From contig CAIOSY010000031.1 of NCBI GenBank assembly GCA_903861075.1, forward strand, positions 1 to 42,721: DNA of 42,721 bases. The letters are read 5' to 3'. Position numbers and translations under genes: made by a program. Position 1 is the first letter of the stretch. Every line of letters starts with the position of its first letter. The notes under the pieces were generated by a model. It did not search any database, was not told where the DNA came from, and saw nothing but the letters and a program-made list of their open reading frames with translations. This DNA is from an uncultured Nitrosomonadales bacterium (lineage in GTDB: Bacteria; Pseudomonadota; Gammaproteobacteria; Burkholderiales; Gallionellaceae). Below, in pieces: positions 16,962 to 27,643 of this stretch.

Positions 16962-17514
16962 GGCGCTGCTGTGTTTGTGTTTGAGTATCTCGATAGCACA
17001 CGCCGAGGGTATAGATGTTAATAAGGCGGAAATGCGCTGGAATGAGGATGGCTATCAGTTAACGGCAGATTTTGAGGTGAATTTGAGCTTTCAGGTTCAG
17101 CAGGCTTTGTCTTTAGGTGTTCCGCTTTATTTTGTCGGTGAATTCTCACTCACCCATTCACGCTGGTATTGGCTTGATGAGCAGATTTTTCAGAGTGAAC
17201 AAGCTATCAAGTTATCCTATAACGTTCTGACCCGCCAGTATCGAATTTCACGGGGTTCGTTATTTCAGAATTTTGCCAGTCTCGAAGAAATGATGCGCGT
17301 TTTAGCGCGACAAAGCTCGGTTTACATTCCTCAAAGTGTGATGAAAAAGGACGGCAGTTATGTGGCTGCGGTTAGATTACGCCTGGATAGTAAACAGTTG
17401 CCTAAACTGATGCAGGTGAATGTGCTAACCAGTCGAGATTGGGATCTTGATTCTGGCTGGTATCGTTGGGTTATCCGCCCGGCTGATGCGGCTTCGCGCA
17501 GTAAAACGGAGTAA
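16936..17514 (+). CDS. DUF4390 exported protein
   Basis: About 192 residues with an N-terminal signal peptide (ILKALLCLCLSISIAHA) and a beta-rich mature part, WNEDGYQLTADFEVNLSF and GEFSLTHSRWYWLDEQIF among the recognisable stretches. The DUF4390 family is characteristically placed between rsmB and ntrY in betaproteobacteria; its function is unknown. I took the ATG at 16936; 16921 and 16924 are equally possible, and all overlap the end of rsmB. The stop is two bases before the ntrY start, so this periplasmic protein is probably coupled to the sensor kinase and might modulate its signal input, which is inference. Confidence 0.85.
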   Translation: MPCCKNILKALLCLCLSISIAHAEGIDVNKAEMRWNEDGYQLTADFEVNLSFQVQQALSLGVPLYFVGEFSLTHSRWYWLDEQIFQSEQAIKLSYNVLTRQYRISRGSLFQNFASLEEMMRVLARQSSVYIPQSVMKKDGSYVAAVRLRLDSKQLPKLMQVNVLTSRDWDLDSGWYRWVIRPADAASRSKTE

Positions 17515-17516
17515 CA

Positions 17517-19637
17517 GTGAAATACCTGATCATACTCAGTGTCATTGCAGGTACGGCCTTGCTGTATCTGCTCTCAAGCCACAGCGTAAATACCGACGTA
17601 TTTTCGGTGAGCTATTATGCCTTGCTTGGGATGATGGGCTTGCTGGCAATAGGCTTGCTCGGGTTGGTGGGGTTTCAAGTTTGGCGTTTGCGCGAGAAGT
17701 TAAAAAATAAAATATTCGGCTCAAAGTTAACGCTCCGGCTGGTGATATTCTTTACCTTGATTGCTATTTTACCCGGCATTCTGGTTTATTCCGTATCGGT
17801 TAATTTTCTCTCCAAGAGTATTGAGTCCTGGTTTGATGTGCGCGTCGAAAAAGCGTTGGAAGGGGGGCTTAATCTGGGGCGCACCGGATTAGATAATAGC
17901 CTTAAGGAATTAGCGAAAAAAACCCAGTTTATTGCACTCTTATTGTCGGAAAAGAATCCTGCTCAATTTCAACATTCCCTGAATCAGTTGATTGATGAGG
18001 GGGCGGCGCAGGAAGTGGCCATTTTTGATCTGAGTGGAAAAATGTATGCGTTTGCTGCCAGTAACGATGCTTTGCTGCCGGATATTCCAACCGAAAAGAT
18101 GTTGCAAGAGGCGCAGGAACAAGGTCAGTATGCCGCCGTTGAAGCGACGCCCAACAAAGCAATGAGTCTGCGTGTGCTTGCTCGGGTTAAGTCAAACAGA
18201 TATTCGGGAGCCAGCTATATTCTGCAGTTCAATCAGTCCGTTCCAAAGAAAATAGAAGCGGATGCCGAAATGGTGCAGTCCGTGTATCGTGATTATCAGG
18301 AATTGACTTTATCCCGTTTGGGATTGAAACGCTTATATGGCATCACGTTGACCTTGTCTTTGTTGGTGGTGTTGCTAACGGCAATCTCAGCCGCCTTCTT
18401 CATCAGTGAAAGATTGGGCTCGTCATTGGAGGCGTTAGCTGAAGGCACGCGTGCCGTTGCGCAGGGTGATTTTAGCGGTCAGCATCCGATACGCAGCAGT
18501 GATGAATTAGGCGCTTTGACGGGACTGTTTAATCAAATGACGCATCAACTGGCCGATGCCAGGCGAGCCAGTGAACAGCAGCAGCGTGAGGTGGAAAGTG
18601 CCAAAGCCTATCTGGAAAGTGTGCTGGCGCATTTGTCTTCCGGTGTGTGGGCACTCGATGAACAGTTTCGTTTACGATCGGTGAATGCCAGTGCCGAGCA
18701 TGTTCTGGGCGTACCCTTGCAAGTGTTGCAGCGGATGACTTTAGAGCAGATTGCCGAAAAATACAGTTTACTCAATTCTTTTTGTTTGGCGATTAAGGAG
18801 GGATTTCTTCAGGCAAGCAATGGTGAGTGGAAGTTGCAAATCGAGAGATTGAGTCGTAATGGCACTCAGGTTTTGTTGATGAGTGGTACGAGTTTGCCAG
18901 AAGCATCGGCTGGCGGTTACGTGGTGGTGTTTGATGATATTACGCACCTGTTGCAAGCAGAGCGGCAGGCGGCGTGGGGTGAGGTGGCGCGGCGTTTAGC
19001 CCATGAGATTAAGAATCCGCTGACGCCGATTCAATTGTCGGCAGAGCGACTGCAATATAAATTGAGCAGTAAACTCGATGAGAGTGATGCAAGATTGTTG
19101 CAGCGCGCTACGCAAACTATTGTCAGTCAGGTGGGGGCGATGAAAAATATGGTGACGGATTTTGCGGATTATGCGCGCGGCCCCGTGTTAAAACTGACCC
19201 GACTGGATGCGCACAGATTGATACAAGAGGTGTTAGGTCTTTATGAGGCCAATGCCGTCCCGATCAGCCTGAATTTGAGAGCCAATCGCTCAGAAATTAG
19301 CGGGGATGCGACACGGTTACGTCAGGTTCTGCATAATTTATTGCAAAATGCTCAAGATGCGCTCCTCGGTGTGGCGCAACCGCAGATTGTATTGAGTAGT
19401 GAGGTTGTGCATGATGAGATTCATTTGCAAGTCAGGGATAATGGCGGGGGATTTTCCGAAAATGCATTATCCCGGGTTTTTGAGCCCTATATGACGACCA
19501 AAACAAAAGGAACGGGTTTAGGCTTGGCGATTGTTAAAAAAATAATTGAAGAGCATGGCGGCAGAATCGCCGTTGAAAATAATGAAGAAGGTGGCGCCTG
19601 TGTCAGTATCCATTTGCCGCTTTGTAAAGAGGTGTAA
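17517..19637 (+). CDS. ntrY: Sensor histidine kinase NtrY
   Basis: A 706-residue membrane kinase of the NtrY type, which in other proteobacteria senses nitrogen or redox state and phosphorylates NtrX. Three N-terminal membrane segments (about 1-20, 28-50 and 68-95) and a fourth near 280-300 bracket a periplasmic sensor region. A HAMP domain (LEALAEGTRAVAQGDFSG) and a PAS domain (about 365-475) come next. HisKA has phospho-acceptor RLAHEIKNPLTPIQLSAERL, and HATPase has LHNLLQNAQDAL, VRDNGGGF and KGTGLGLAIVKK. It starts with GTG two bases after the DUF4390 stop and ends two bases before the regulator gene. Confidence 0.94.
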   Translation: MKYLIILSVIAGTALLYLLSSHSVNTDVFSVSYYALLGMMGLLAIGLLGLVGFQVWRLREKLKNKIFGSKLTLRLVIFFTLIAILPGILVYSVSVNFLSKSIESWFDVRVEKALEGGLNLGRTGLDNSLKELAKKTQFIALLLSEKNPAQFQHSLNQLIDEGAAQEVAIFDLSGKMYAFAASNDALLPDIPTEKMLQEAQEQGQYAAVEATPNKAMSLRVLARVKSNRYSGASYILQFNQSVPKKIEADAEMVQSVYRDYQELTLSRLGLKRLYGITLTLSLLVVLLTAISAAFFISERLGSSLEALAEGTRAVAQGDFSGQHPIRSSDELGALTGLFNQMTHQLADARRASEQQQREVESAKAYLESVLAHLSSGVWALDEQFRLRSVNASAEHVLGVPLQVLQRMTLEQIAEKYSLLNSFCLAIKEGFLQASNGEWKLQIERLSRNGTQVLLMSGTSLPEASAGGYVVVFDDITHLLQAERQAAWGEVARRLAHEIKNPLTPIQLSAERLQYKLSSKLDESDARLLQRATQTIVSQVGAMKNMVTDFADYARGPVLKLTRLDAHRLIQEVLGLYEANAVPISLNLRANRSEISGDATRLRQVLHNLLQNAQDALLGVAQPQIVLSSEVVHDEIHLQVRDNGGGFSENALSRVFEPYMTTKTKGTGLGLAIVKKIIEEHGGRIAVENNEEGGACVSIHLPLCKEV

Positions 19638-19639
19638 GT

Positions 19640-20266
19640 ATGAGTAAGACAATATTGGTCGTGGATGATGAAGTGGGTATCCGTGAGTTGCTGGCAGAAA
19701 TACTCTTTGATGAGGGTTATCTGGTTCATCTGGCCGAAAATGCCGAAGAAGCCCGCAAGTTCAGGCATGAGCATGAGCCCGATCTGGTGTTGTTGGATAT
19801 TTGGATGCCGGATGTAGACGGCGTTACTTTGTTAAAGGAATGGGTTGATGAAGATTTGTTAACCATGCCTGTCGTGATGATGTCAGGTCACGGCACCATA
19901 GAGACTGCCGTTGAGGCAACGCGTATGGGCGCGGTGGATTTTCTGGAAAAGCCGATCGCTATGCAGAAATTGCTTGTAACGATTGCACGTGCCATAAAAG
20001 AGGGTGCGGCAAGACCCGAGCGTCCGGTCGTCGTTGAAAAAGCGCAAAATTTAACGGTCGAAATTGATGGCGCAGTTCAAAATTTTTCGTTGCATTTGGA
20101 TTTGCCGCTGCGTGAAGCCCGTGAATACTTTGATGCGGTTTATTTTGACTATCATTTACAAAAAGAGGCGGGTAATGTGTCACGTGTTGCAGAAAAAATA
20201 GGGCTGGAGCGTACGCATCTTTATAGAAAACTTAAGCAGCTCGGCATTAAAGTGACAAAAAAATGA
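19640..20266 (+). CDS. ntrX: NtrX-like response regulator lacking the AAA+ domain
   Basis: Only 208 residues, against about 450 for classical NtrX. The receiver domain is complete: VVDDEVGIRELL, phospho-acceptor Asp53 in LLDIWMPDVDG, the switch Ser in VMMSGHG and Lys in FLEKPI. A linker leads to the NtrX-type C-terminal region (LPLREAREYFDAVYFDYHL) and a Fis-type helix-turn-helix (GNVSRVAEKIGLERTHLYRKLKQLG). The central sigma-54-activating ATPase (GAFTGA loop, Walker motifs) is absent, with no frameshift visible. It can probably bind DNA but not open a sigma-54 promoter by itself. It sits two bases after ntrY, its likely kinase. Confidence 0.9.
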   Translation: MSKTILVVDDEVGIRELLAEILFDEGYLVHLAENAEEARKFRHEHEPDLVLLDIWMPDVDGVTLLKEWVDEDLLTMPVVMMSGHGTIETAVEATRMGAVDFLEKPIAMQKLLVTIARAIKEGAARPERPVVVEKAQNLTVEIDGAVQNFSLHLDLPLREAREYFDAVYFDYHLQKEAGNVSRVAEKIGLERTHLYRKLKQLGIKVTKK

Positions 20267-20400
20267 GTGAGAATTAAAAAAATAACGTATTTTTGCTTGA
20301 GAATTAACATTATGGCGCTGAGGTTGTTGATGTATTTCAGGGCTTGCTGCATAATTCGTGAGATTAAAAAATTGGTTTACATTAGGCGTTAAACATAACC

Positions 20401-20433
20401 CATCCCTTTGGGATGTTTCGGAGGAGTCAGTAA
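20401..20433 (+). promoter_or_regulatory. Hairpin and strong ribosome binding site before tkt
   Basis: A perfect 6-bp stem (CATCCC/GGGATG, 20401-20415, TTT loop) lies just upstream of GGAGGAG (20420-20426) and the ATG at 20434. The 167-base gap from the regulator gene suggests that a promoter for the Calvin-cycle run lies here. The hairpin may protect the mRNA 5' region or affect initiation. Confidence 0.4.
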
Positions 20434-22449
20434 ATGACAGCAAATCGTAGCATTACCCCACCAAAATATAACGACATAACCGGCGCAATCCGCATGCTGG
20501 CGGTTGATGCGGTACAGAAGGCGAACTCCGGACATCCTGGCGCGCCGATGGGCATGGCAGAAATCGCTGATGTTTTGTGGAATCGCCATCTGCGCCACAA
20601 CCCGGCAAATCCTAAATGGCCTGGTCGTGATCGTTTTATGATGTCCAATGGGCATGGTTCAATGTTGGTCTACGCCTTGTTACATTTGTCCGGTTATGAT
20701 CTGCCGATTGATGAACTCAAGCGTTTCCGTCAAATGCATTCCAAAACACCGGGACATCCTGAATATGGTTATACCGCAGGGGTAGAAACCACAGGGGGTC
20801 CGCTGGGTCAAGGTATCACCAATGCCGTTGGTATGGCGATGGCTGAAAAACTGCTTGCAGCAGAATTTAATAAGCCAGGTCACGAAATCGTCGATCACCG
20901 CACCTATGTCTTCATGGGCGATGGTTGCATGATGGAAGGTATTTCTCACGAAGCGTGCGCATTGGCGGGTACGTGGGGTTTGGGTAAGTTGACCGCATTT
21001 TGGGATGACAATGAAATTTCCATTGACGGTCATACCAATGGCTGGTTTACAGATGATACAGCAAAGCGTTTTGAAGCTTACGGATGGCATGTTGTAGCGG
21101 ATGTTCAAGGTCATGATCCCGAAGCGATTAACGCTGCAATAGAAGCAGGTAAAGCCGTTACGGACAAACCTACCTTGATTTGCTGCAAGACGGTCATCGG
21201 TGCAGGTTCTCCAAACAAGGAAGGTACGCACGATGTACATGGCGCAGCATTAGGTGATGCAGAAGTGGCTGCAACCCGTGCGCACATCGGCTGGAATTAT
21301 CCCCCGTTCGAAATCCCGACCCATGTTTATGAAGCGTGGGATGCACGCACTAAGGGTGAAGGTCTGGAAAAGCTGTGGAACAACAAGTTTGCAGAATATG
21401 CTGCGGTTTACCCTGCTGAAGCGGCAGAGTTTACGCGTCGTACCAAGGGAGATCTGCCTGCGAATTGGGCTGAACACGCTGCGGCTGCAATCGCTGCGAC
21501 AAATGCCAAGGGCGAAACCATTGCAACCCGTAAGGCTTCACAAAATGCGATCAATGCCTTGGCACCGGCTTTGCCTGAATTCCTGGGCGGTTCAGCCGAT
21601 TTGACAGGTTCTAATCTGACTAACTGGGTAGGTTGCAAGCATGTACACGGCAAGACTACCGGTAACTACATCAGCTACGGCGTGCGCGAATTTGGTATGT
21701 CACACATCATGAACGGTATGGCGTTGCATGGCGGTTTATTGCCATTCGGCGGCACTTTCCTGATGTTCTCGGAATATGCACGCAATGCCTTGCGTATGGC
21801 TGCCTTGATGAAGCAGCGTGTGATTTTTGTTTACACCCATGATTCTATCGGTTTGGGCGAAGACGGCCCGACTCACCAGCCTGTTGAACAAACTGCAACG
21901 CTGCGTCATATTCCTAACATGGAAACATGGCGTCCTTGTGACACCGTAGAATCCATCGTTTGTTGGGTTGCTGCCGTAGAACGTAACGACGGTCCCTCCA
22001 GCTTGATTTTCAGTCGTCAGAATTTGCAATTCCAAAAACGTGATGATGCGCAGATCGCTAATATCCGTAAAGGTGCGTATGTTCTGTCTGAAGCGGCTGA
22101 TGGCAAGCCACAAGCCATTATTATCGCAACGGGCTCTGAAGTTGCGCTGGCACTGGATGCACAAAAAGCGCTGGCAGGGGAAGGAATCAACGTACGCGTG
22201 GTTTCCATGCCATCAACCAATGTATTCGATAAGCAAGATCAAGCTTACAAAGACAGCGTGTTGCCGCGTGGTGTGAATCGCGTTGCGGTTGAAGCGGGCG
22301 TAACCGGCGGTTGGTACAAATATGTCGGTCTTGAAGGTGCTGTGGTCGGTATGGATTGCTTCGGCGAATCAGCACCCGCACCTGAGTTGTTCAAGCATTT
22401 CGGCTTCACTGTGGAAAACGTAGTATCGACAGTTAAGGGTGTTCTATAA
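20434..22449 (+). CDS. tkt: Transketolase
   Basis: A 671-residue thiamine-diphosphate enzyme that moves two-carbon units between sugar phosphates, here mainly to regenerate pentose phosphates in the Calvin cycle. Seen: [13 protein letters not shown] near residue 30, the ThDP/Mg motif [18 protein letters not shown] through [14 protein letters not shown], the pyrimidine-domain [19 protein letters not shown] near 470, and a C-terminal transketolase domain ([28 protein letters not shown]). The length is typical. It is the first gene of tkt-gap-pgk-pyk-fba. Its even use of frequent codons suggests high expression. Confidence 0.98.
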   Translation: MTANRSITPPKYNDITGAIRMLAVDAVQKANSGHPGAPMGMAEIADVLWNRHLRHNPANPKWPGRDRFMMSNGHGSMLVYALLHLSGYDLPIDELKRFRQMHSKTPGHPEYGYTAGVETTGGPLGQGITNAVGMAMAEKLLAAEFNKPGHEIVDHRTYVFMGDGCMMEGISHEACALAGTWGLGKLTAFWDDNEISIDGHTNGWFTDDTAKRFEAYGWHVVADVQGHDPEAINAAIEAGKAVTDKPTLICCKTVIGAGSPNKEGTHDVHGAALGDAEVAATRAHIGWNYPPFEIPTHVYEAWDARTKGEGLEKLWNNKFAEYAAVYPAEAAEFTRRTKGDLPANWAEHAAAAIAATNAKGETIATRKASQNAINALAPALPEFLGGSADLTGSNLTNWVGCKHVHGKTTGNYISYGVREFGMSHIMNGMALHGGLLPFGGTFLMFSEYARNALRMAALMKQRVIFVYTHDSIGLGEDGPTHQPVEQTATLRHIPNMETWRPCDTVESIVCWVAAVERNDGPSSLIFSRQNLQFQKRDDAQIANIRKGAYVLSEAADGKPQAIIIATGSEVALALDAQKALAGEGINVRVVSMPSTNVFDKQDQAYKDSVLPRGVNRVAVEAGVTGGWYKYVGLEGAVVGMDCFGESAPAPELFKHFGFTVENVVSTVKGVL

Positions 22450-22470
22450 CTTAACGATATTTCTATGAGG

Positions 22471-22486
22471 CGCTGCGTGAGCAGCG
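22471..22486 (+). other. GC-rich hairpin with a GTGA tetraloop after tkt
   Basis: CGCTGC and GCAGCG enclose the loop GTGA, a GNRA-type tetraloop. No T-run follows, so this looks more like an mRNA stability or processing element than a terminator. Confidence 0.4.
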
Positions 22487-22622
22487 TCGAAACTAAAACG
22501 TCGTTGCTACAGTAAAGAAGGTTAGGCTTGACGCAATGCGATACTGTGTTTTTGTGAAGGCTGAGTGTTGAACATAGCCTGAATCAGGTAGATGCATTGG
22601 TAAATGAAGTTTTAATAACTAA

Positions 22623-23639
<1,017 letters not shown>

Positions 23640-23650
23640 TTAAACAGGAA

Positions 23651-23779
23651 GCGGGGAGGGGAGAATAGCACGTAGAGAGTAGTAAGTTGCCAGTCGATTT
23701 AGCGTGATTTACGTTAGCCGCTTGCTGCTCGCCACCCACTCTCTGTCATTCACCACTCTCTACTTCCCACTCCCCAAGC
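23651..23779. repeat. Purine/pyrimidine-rich imperfect inverted repeat between gap and pgk
   Basis: A purine-rich stretch (23651-23682: blocks GCGGGGAGGGGAGAA and GTAGAGAGTAG) faces a pyrimidine-rich stretch (23753-23779: CCACTCTCTAC and TTCCCACTCCCC) across about 70 bases. Nine of 11 positions in the GTAGAGAGTAG arm pair, more if G-T is allowed. A further copy of CCCACTCTCT lies at 23736-23745. It nearly fills the gap between two genes transcribed together. Confidence 0.55.
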
Positions 23780-23800
23780 TTTATATTTATGGAGTAGAAC

Positions 23801-24997
23801 ATGTCCGTAATTAAAATGACCGATTTGGATCTTAAGGGCCTGCGCGTCCTGATCCGTTCTGATTTAAATGTGCCTGTAAAAGATGGAAAAGTGACGTCCG
23901 ATGCCCGTATCAGTGCATCCATGTCGACTATCAATGCCGCGATTAAAGCGGGTGCACGCGTCATGGTGACCTCGCATCTGGGACGCCCGACTGAAGGTGA
24001 GTATTCGGAAGAAAATTCACTCAAGCCGGTTGCGGATTGTATTGCTGAGAAATTGAATAAGCCTGTACGTTTGATCCGTGACTGGATTGATGGCGGGTTT
24101 GAAGTTGCTGAAGGTGAACTCGTTCTGCTGGAAAATTGCCGTTTTAATAAAGGCGAGAAGAAAAGCACGGACGAACTGGCTAAAAAATATGCCGCGCTGT
24201 GTGATGTATTTGTCATGGATGCTTTTGGTACGGCTCACCGCGCTGAAGCATCAACTCACGGTGTTGCCAAATTTGCACCTGTTGCTGCTGCGGGTATTTT
24301 GCTCACAGAAGAACTTGAAGCGTTGAGCAAAGCTTTGCTGTCACCGGCACGTCCGATGGTGGCTATCGTTGGCGGTTCAAAAGTTTCGACCAAGCTGACG
24401 GTGTTGGAGTCCTTGTCTGAAAAATGCGAACAGTTGGTTGTCGGCGGGGGTATTGCCAACACCTTCTTGAAAGCAACCGGCCATCCAGTCGGTAAGTCGT
24501 TATGTGAAAACGATCTTGTGCCAACTGCACAAGCGTTGATTGCCAAAATGACTGCTCGCGGCGCAATTATTCCTATCGCAACGGATGTCGTGGTTGGTAC
24601 GGCTGCCCCCTTCCTGCCGGGAAATGAAAATACGCATGCCATTCTGAAGTCAGCCAATGATGTTGCTGATGACGAAATGATTTTTGATATTGGCCCTAAG
24701 TCAGCACAAGAAATCTGCGACATCATCATGAATGCAGGTACGGTGGTTTGGAACGGCCCGGTTGGCGTATTTGAATACGATCAGTTTGGTGAAGGTACGA
24801 AGGCGATTGCCATGGCAATTGCGAATACCAAGGCATTTACCCTGGCCGGTGGTGGCGACACAATTGCAGCAATTCAGAAGTACGACATTTTTGATAAAGT
24901 GTCTTACATCTCAACAGCAGGCGGTGCATTCCTTGAATTCCTCGAAGGCAAGACTTTGCCTGCGGTAGCGATTCTTGAAGAACGCGCTAAAAAATAA
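23801..24997 (+). CDS. pgk: Phosphoglycerate kinase
   Basis: A 398-residue kinase that makes 1,3-bisphosphoglycerate from 3-phosphoglycerate and ATP in carbon fixation, and runs in reverse in glycolysis. The N-terminal domain carries [29 protein letters not shown] and [25 protein letters not shown] follows. The C-terminal nucleotide domain has [37 protein letters not shown] and [10 protein letters not shown]. The ATG at 23801 has GGAG about eight bases upstream. It ends 15 bases before pyk. Confidence 0.98.
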   Translation: MSVIKMTDLDLKGLRVLIRSDLNVPVKDGKVTSDARISASMSTINAAIKAGARVMVTSHLGRPTEGEYSEENSLKPVADCIAEKLNKPVRLIRDWIDGGFEVAEGELVLLENCRFNKGEKKSTDELAKKYAALCDVFVMDAFGTAHRAEASTHGVAKFAPVAAAGILLTEELEALSKALLSPARPMVAIVGGSKVSTKLTVLESLSEKCEQLVVGGGIANTFLKATGHPVGKSLCENDLVPTAQALIAKMTARGAIIPIATDVVVGTAAPFLPGNENTHAILKSANDVADDEMIFDIGPKSAQEICDIIMNAGTVVWNGPVGVFEYDQFGEGTKAIAMAIANTKAFTLAGGGDTIAAIQKYDIFDKVSYISTAGGAFLEFLEGKTLPAVAILEERAKK

Positions 24998-25012
24998 TAA
25001 ATTAGGACTCAC

Positions 25013-26461
25013 ATGCTGCGTAGAACCAAAATAGTTGCAACGCTGGGGCCTGCCTCCAGTAGTCAAAAAGTCCTGGAAGACATGATACGTGCCGGTGTCG
25101 ATCTGGTGCGGATGAATTTCTCACACGGCTCAGCCGCGGATCACGTCAAGCGTGCCGAAGTTGTGCGTGCGGCGGCGGCGGCAGTGGGCCGTACCGTGGG
25201 CATTTTGGCTGATCTGCAAGGGCCGAAAATCCGTGTAGGTAAATTCGAAAACGACAAAATCGTGCTGGAAAAAGGCGATACGTTTGTTCTTGATGCCGAA
25301 CTTGAAGGACTGGGTAACCAACAGTGCGTCGGTCTTGACTATAAGGAATTGCCGGATGACGTCAGTTCCGGCTCAGTCTTATTGCTCAATGACGGCATGC
25401 TGGAATTTGATGTGGTTGAAGTTAAGGGCTCCAAGGTCATCTGCAAGGTAGTGCGCGGTGGTGTGTTGTCGAATAACAAAGGTATTAACCGCAAGGGTGG
25501 GGGCTTAACGGCGCCTGCACTCACCGAGAAGGATATGGAAGATATCAAGACAGCCGCGCTGATCAAGGCTGACTATCTGGCGATTTCCTTCCCTCGCAGT
25601 GGTGAAGATATGCGATTTGCACGCAAGTTGATGCATGAGGCGGGCGGTCAAAGTCTGTTGATGGCAAAGATCGAACGTGCAGAAGCCATTCCGGCACTGG
25701 CTGATATTATCGAAGCGTCTGATGCCATTATGGTCGCACGTGGCGATTTGAGCGTGGAAGTGGGCGATGCAGCCGTCCCTGGTTTGCAAAAGCGCATGAT
25801 CAAGATGGCCAGAGCCAAAAATCGCCTGGTGATTACGGCCACGCAGATGATGGAATCTATGATCACCAATCCAATCCCGACCCGCGCCGAAGTTTCCGAC
25901 GTGGCAAACGCGGTATTGGATGGCACCGATGCGGTAATGTTGTCTGCAGAAACGGCGGTAGGTGATTATCCCGTTGAAACCATCGAAGCGATGTCGCGTA
26001 TTTGTTTGAATGCAGAGCAGCAAGTTGATGACCATTCAATTGATCAACGTGCTGTCTCGCATAAATTTACCCGCATCGACCAATCCATTGCGATGTCTGC
26101 ACTGTTTGCTGCGTCTCACTTCAAGGTAAAAGCCATTGTTGCTCTGACGCAATCAGGTTCAACAGCATTGTGGATGTCGCGTGTCAATGCAGGCGTGCCT
26201 ATTTTTGCACTGACACCGGTTCATGCTACGTTGACTAAGGTTACCTTGTTCAGCGGTGTGCATCCGGTCTTGTTCCCGAGTCGTGATGTTAAAAATACGG
26301 CACAGGAATTGATTGATGCAGAGCAAAAGCTCGTTGAGATGGGTTGCGTACAGGATGGTGATCTGATCGTTGTAACGGTCGGTGAAGCGGTCGGTCAATC
26401 AGGCCACACCAATACGCTGAAAATTGTGCGTATTGGCGATCACCACAAAAATAGTCTTTAA
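25013..26461 (+). CDS. pyk: Pyruvate kinase
   Basis: A 482-residue enzyme that makes pyruvate and ATP from phosphoenolpyruvate. Seen: RTKIVATLGPASS at the N-terminus, VRMNFSHGSAADH, the B-domain (about 70-165), the PK signature AIMVARGDLSVEVG with active-site residues, KMARAKNRLVITATQMMESM, and LDGTDAVMLSAETAVGDYP. A C-terminal allosteric-type domain follows. It lies 15 bases after pgk and 53 before fba. Its presence in this run gives the autotroph a route from fixed carbon to pyruvate. Confidence 0.98.
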   Translation: MLRRTKIVATLGPASSSQKVLEDMIRAGVDLVRMNFSHGSAADHVKRAEVVRAAAAAVGRTVGILADLQGPKIRVGKFENDKIVLEKGDTFVLDAELEGLGNQQCVGLDYKELPDDVSSGSVLLLNDGMLEFDVVEVKGSKVICKVVRGGVLSNNKGINRKGGGLTAPALTEKDMEDIKTAALIKADYLAISFPRSGEDMRFARKLMHEAGGQSLLMAKIERAEAIPALADIIEASDAIMVARGDLSVEVGDAAVPGLQKRMIKMARAKNRLVITATQMMESMITNPIPTRAEVSDVANAVLDGTDAVMLSAETAVGDYPVETIEAMSRICLNAEQQVDDHSIDQRAVSHKFTRIDQSIAMSALFAASHFKVKAIVALTQSGSTALWMSRVNAGVPIFALTPVHATLTKVTLFSGVHPVLFPSRDVKNTAQELIDAEQKLVEMGCVQDGDLIVVTVGEAVGQSGHTNTLKIVRIGDHHKNSL

Positions 26462-26514
26462 GAAGAAATTTGTAACAGATTTAAGTTTGTAATCTAAATA
26501 ATCAGGAGATAAAA

Positions 26515-27579
26515 ATGGCATTAGTATCATTGCGTCAACTTCTCGATCACGCAGCAGAGCACAGCTACGGTTTGCCAGCTTTCAACGTTAACAACCTGGA
26601 ACAGGTTAAGGCGATTATGGAAGCAGCTGACGCGACCAACAGTCCTGTCATCATGCAAGGTTCTGCCGGCGCGCGTAAATATGCAGGCGAACCTTTCTTG
26701 CGTCATCTGATCGAAGCTGCAGTTGAAATGTATCCGCATATCCCCGTCGTTATGCACCAGGATCACGGCGCATCTGAAGCGGTTTGTATCAATGCCATTC
26801 GTTCCGGTTTTTCCAGCGTCATGATGGACGGTTCGTTGTTAGCGGATGGAAAGACACCTTCTTCATTTGAATACAACGTCAATATCTCTCGTCGCGTGGC
26901 TGAAATGTCACATGCAGTTGGTGTTTCTGTTGAAGGCGAATTGGGTTGCCTGGGTTCATTGGAATCCGGCGAAGGCGAAAAAGAAGATGGTCACGGCGCT
27001 GAAGGCGTTTTGAGCCACGACCAATTGCTGACAGATCCTGAAGAAGCCGCTGAATTCGTACGTCAAACGGGTGTGGATGCATTGGCTATCGCCATCGGCA
27101 CTTCACACGGCGCGTACAAATTTACTCGTCCTCCTACCGGTGCTGTTCTGCGTATCGACCGTATCAAGGAAATCCACGCACGTCTGCCTAACACCCACTT
27201 GGTTATGCATGGTTCGTCTTCCGTGCCCCAAGAATGGTTGAAGATCATCAACGAATTCGGCGGCACCATGGGCGAAACCTACGGCGTTCCTGTTGAAGAA
27301 ATCGTTGAAGGAATCAAGAACGGCGTTCGTAAAGTTAACATCGATACTGATCTTCGTATGGCATCAACGGGTGCGACTCGTCGTTACCTCGCTCAAAACA
27401 CCAAAGACTTCGATCCTCGCAAGTTCCTGGCTGCAACGACGGTTGCAATGAAAGACATTTGCAAGCTGCGTTATGAAGCTTTTGGTTGTGCCGGTCAAGC
27501 TGGCAAGATCAAGCCTATCTCACTCGAAGCCATGGCTAACCGCTATGCTAAGGGTGAATTGAACGCGATTATCAGATAA
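26515..27579 (+). CDS. fba: Fructose-1,6-bisphosphate aldolase, class II (CbbA type)
   Basis: A 354-residue zinc enzyme that joins dihydroxyacetone phosphate with glyceraldehyde-3-phosphate or erythrose-4-phosphate. Class II features: [11 protein letters not shown] with metal and catalytic residues near 80-90, [31 protein letters not shown] with a metal-binding His, [13 protein letters not shown], and [13 protein letters not shown]. The length and the GEKEDG insert match the Calvin-cycle subgroup. AGGAG lies ten bases before the ATG. The gene ends just before a strong bidirectional terminator and is the last of the tkt-fba run. Confidence 0.97.
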   Translation: MALVSLRQLLDHAAEHSYGLPAFNVNNLEQVKAIMEAADATNSPVIMQGSAGARKYAGEPFLRHLIEAAVEMYPHIPVVMHQDHGASEAVCINAIRSGFSSVMMDGSLLADGKTPSSFEYNVNISRRVAEMSHAVGVSVEGELGCLGSLESGEGEKEDGHGAEGVLSHDQLLTDPEEAAEFVRQTGVDALAIAIGTSHGAYKFTRPPTGAVLRIDRIKEIHARLPNTHLVMHGSSSVPQEWLKIINEFGGTMGETYGVPVEEIVEGIKNGVRKVNIDTDLRMASTGATRRYLAQNTKDFDPRKFLAATTVAMKDICKLRYEAFGCAGQAGKIKPISLEAMANRYAKGELNAIIR

Positions 27580-27596
27580 ATTTTTGTCTGACCAAT

Positions 27597-27625
27597 AAAA
27601 AGCGACCCTTCCGGGTCGCTTTTTA
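27597..27625. terminator. Bidirectional terminator between fba and cbbR
   Basis: An 8-bp GC-rich stem (AGCGACCC 27601-27608, GGGTCGCT 27613-27620) with a TTCC loop is flanked by an A-run on the left and a T-run on the right. It can end transcription from both convergent genes. Confidence 0.9.
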
Positions 27626-27643
27626 TTTGGGATATAGTGAGCC

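Noticed and set aside
20680-21240. 186-residue minus-strand frame inside tkt
   Set aside because: Antisense shadow; the plus strand encodes conserved transketolase motifs throughout.
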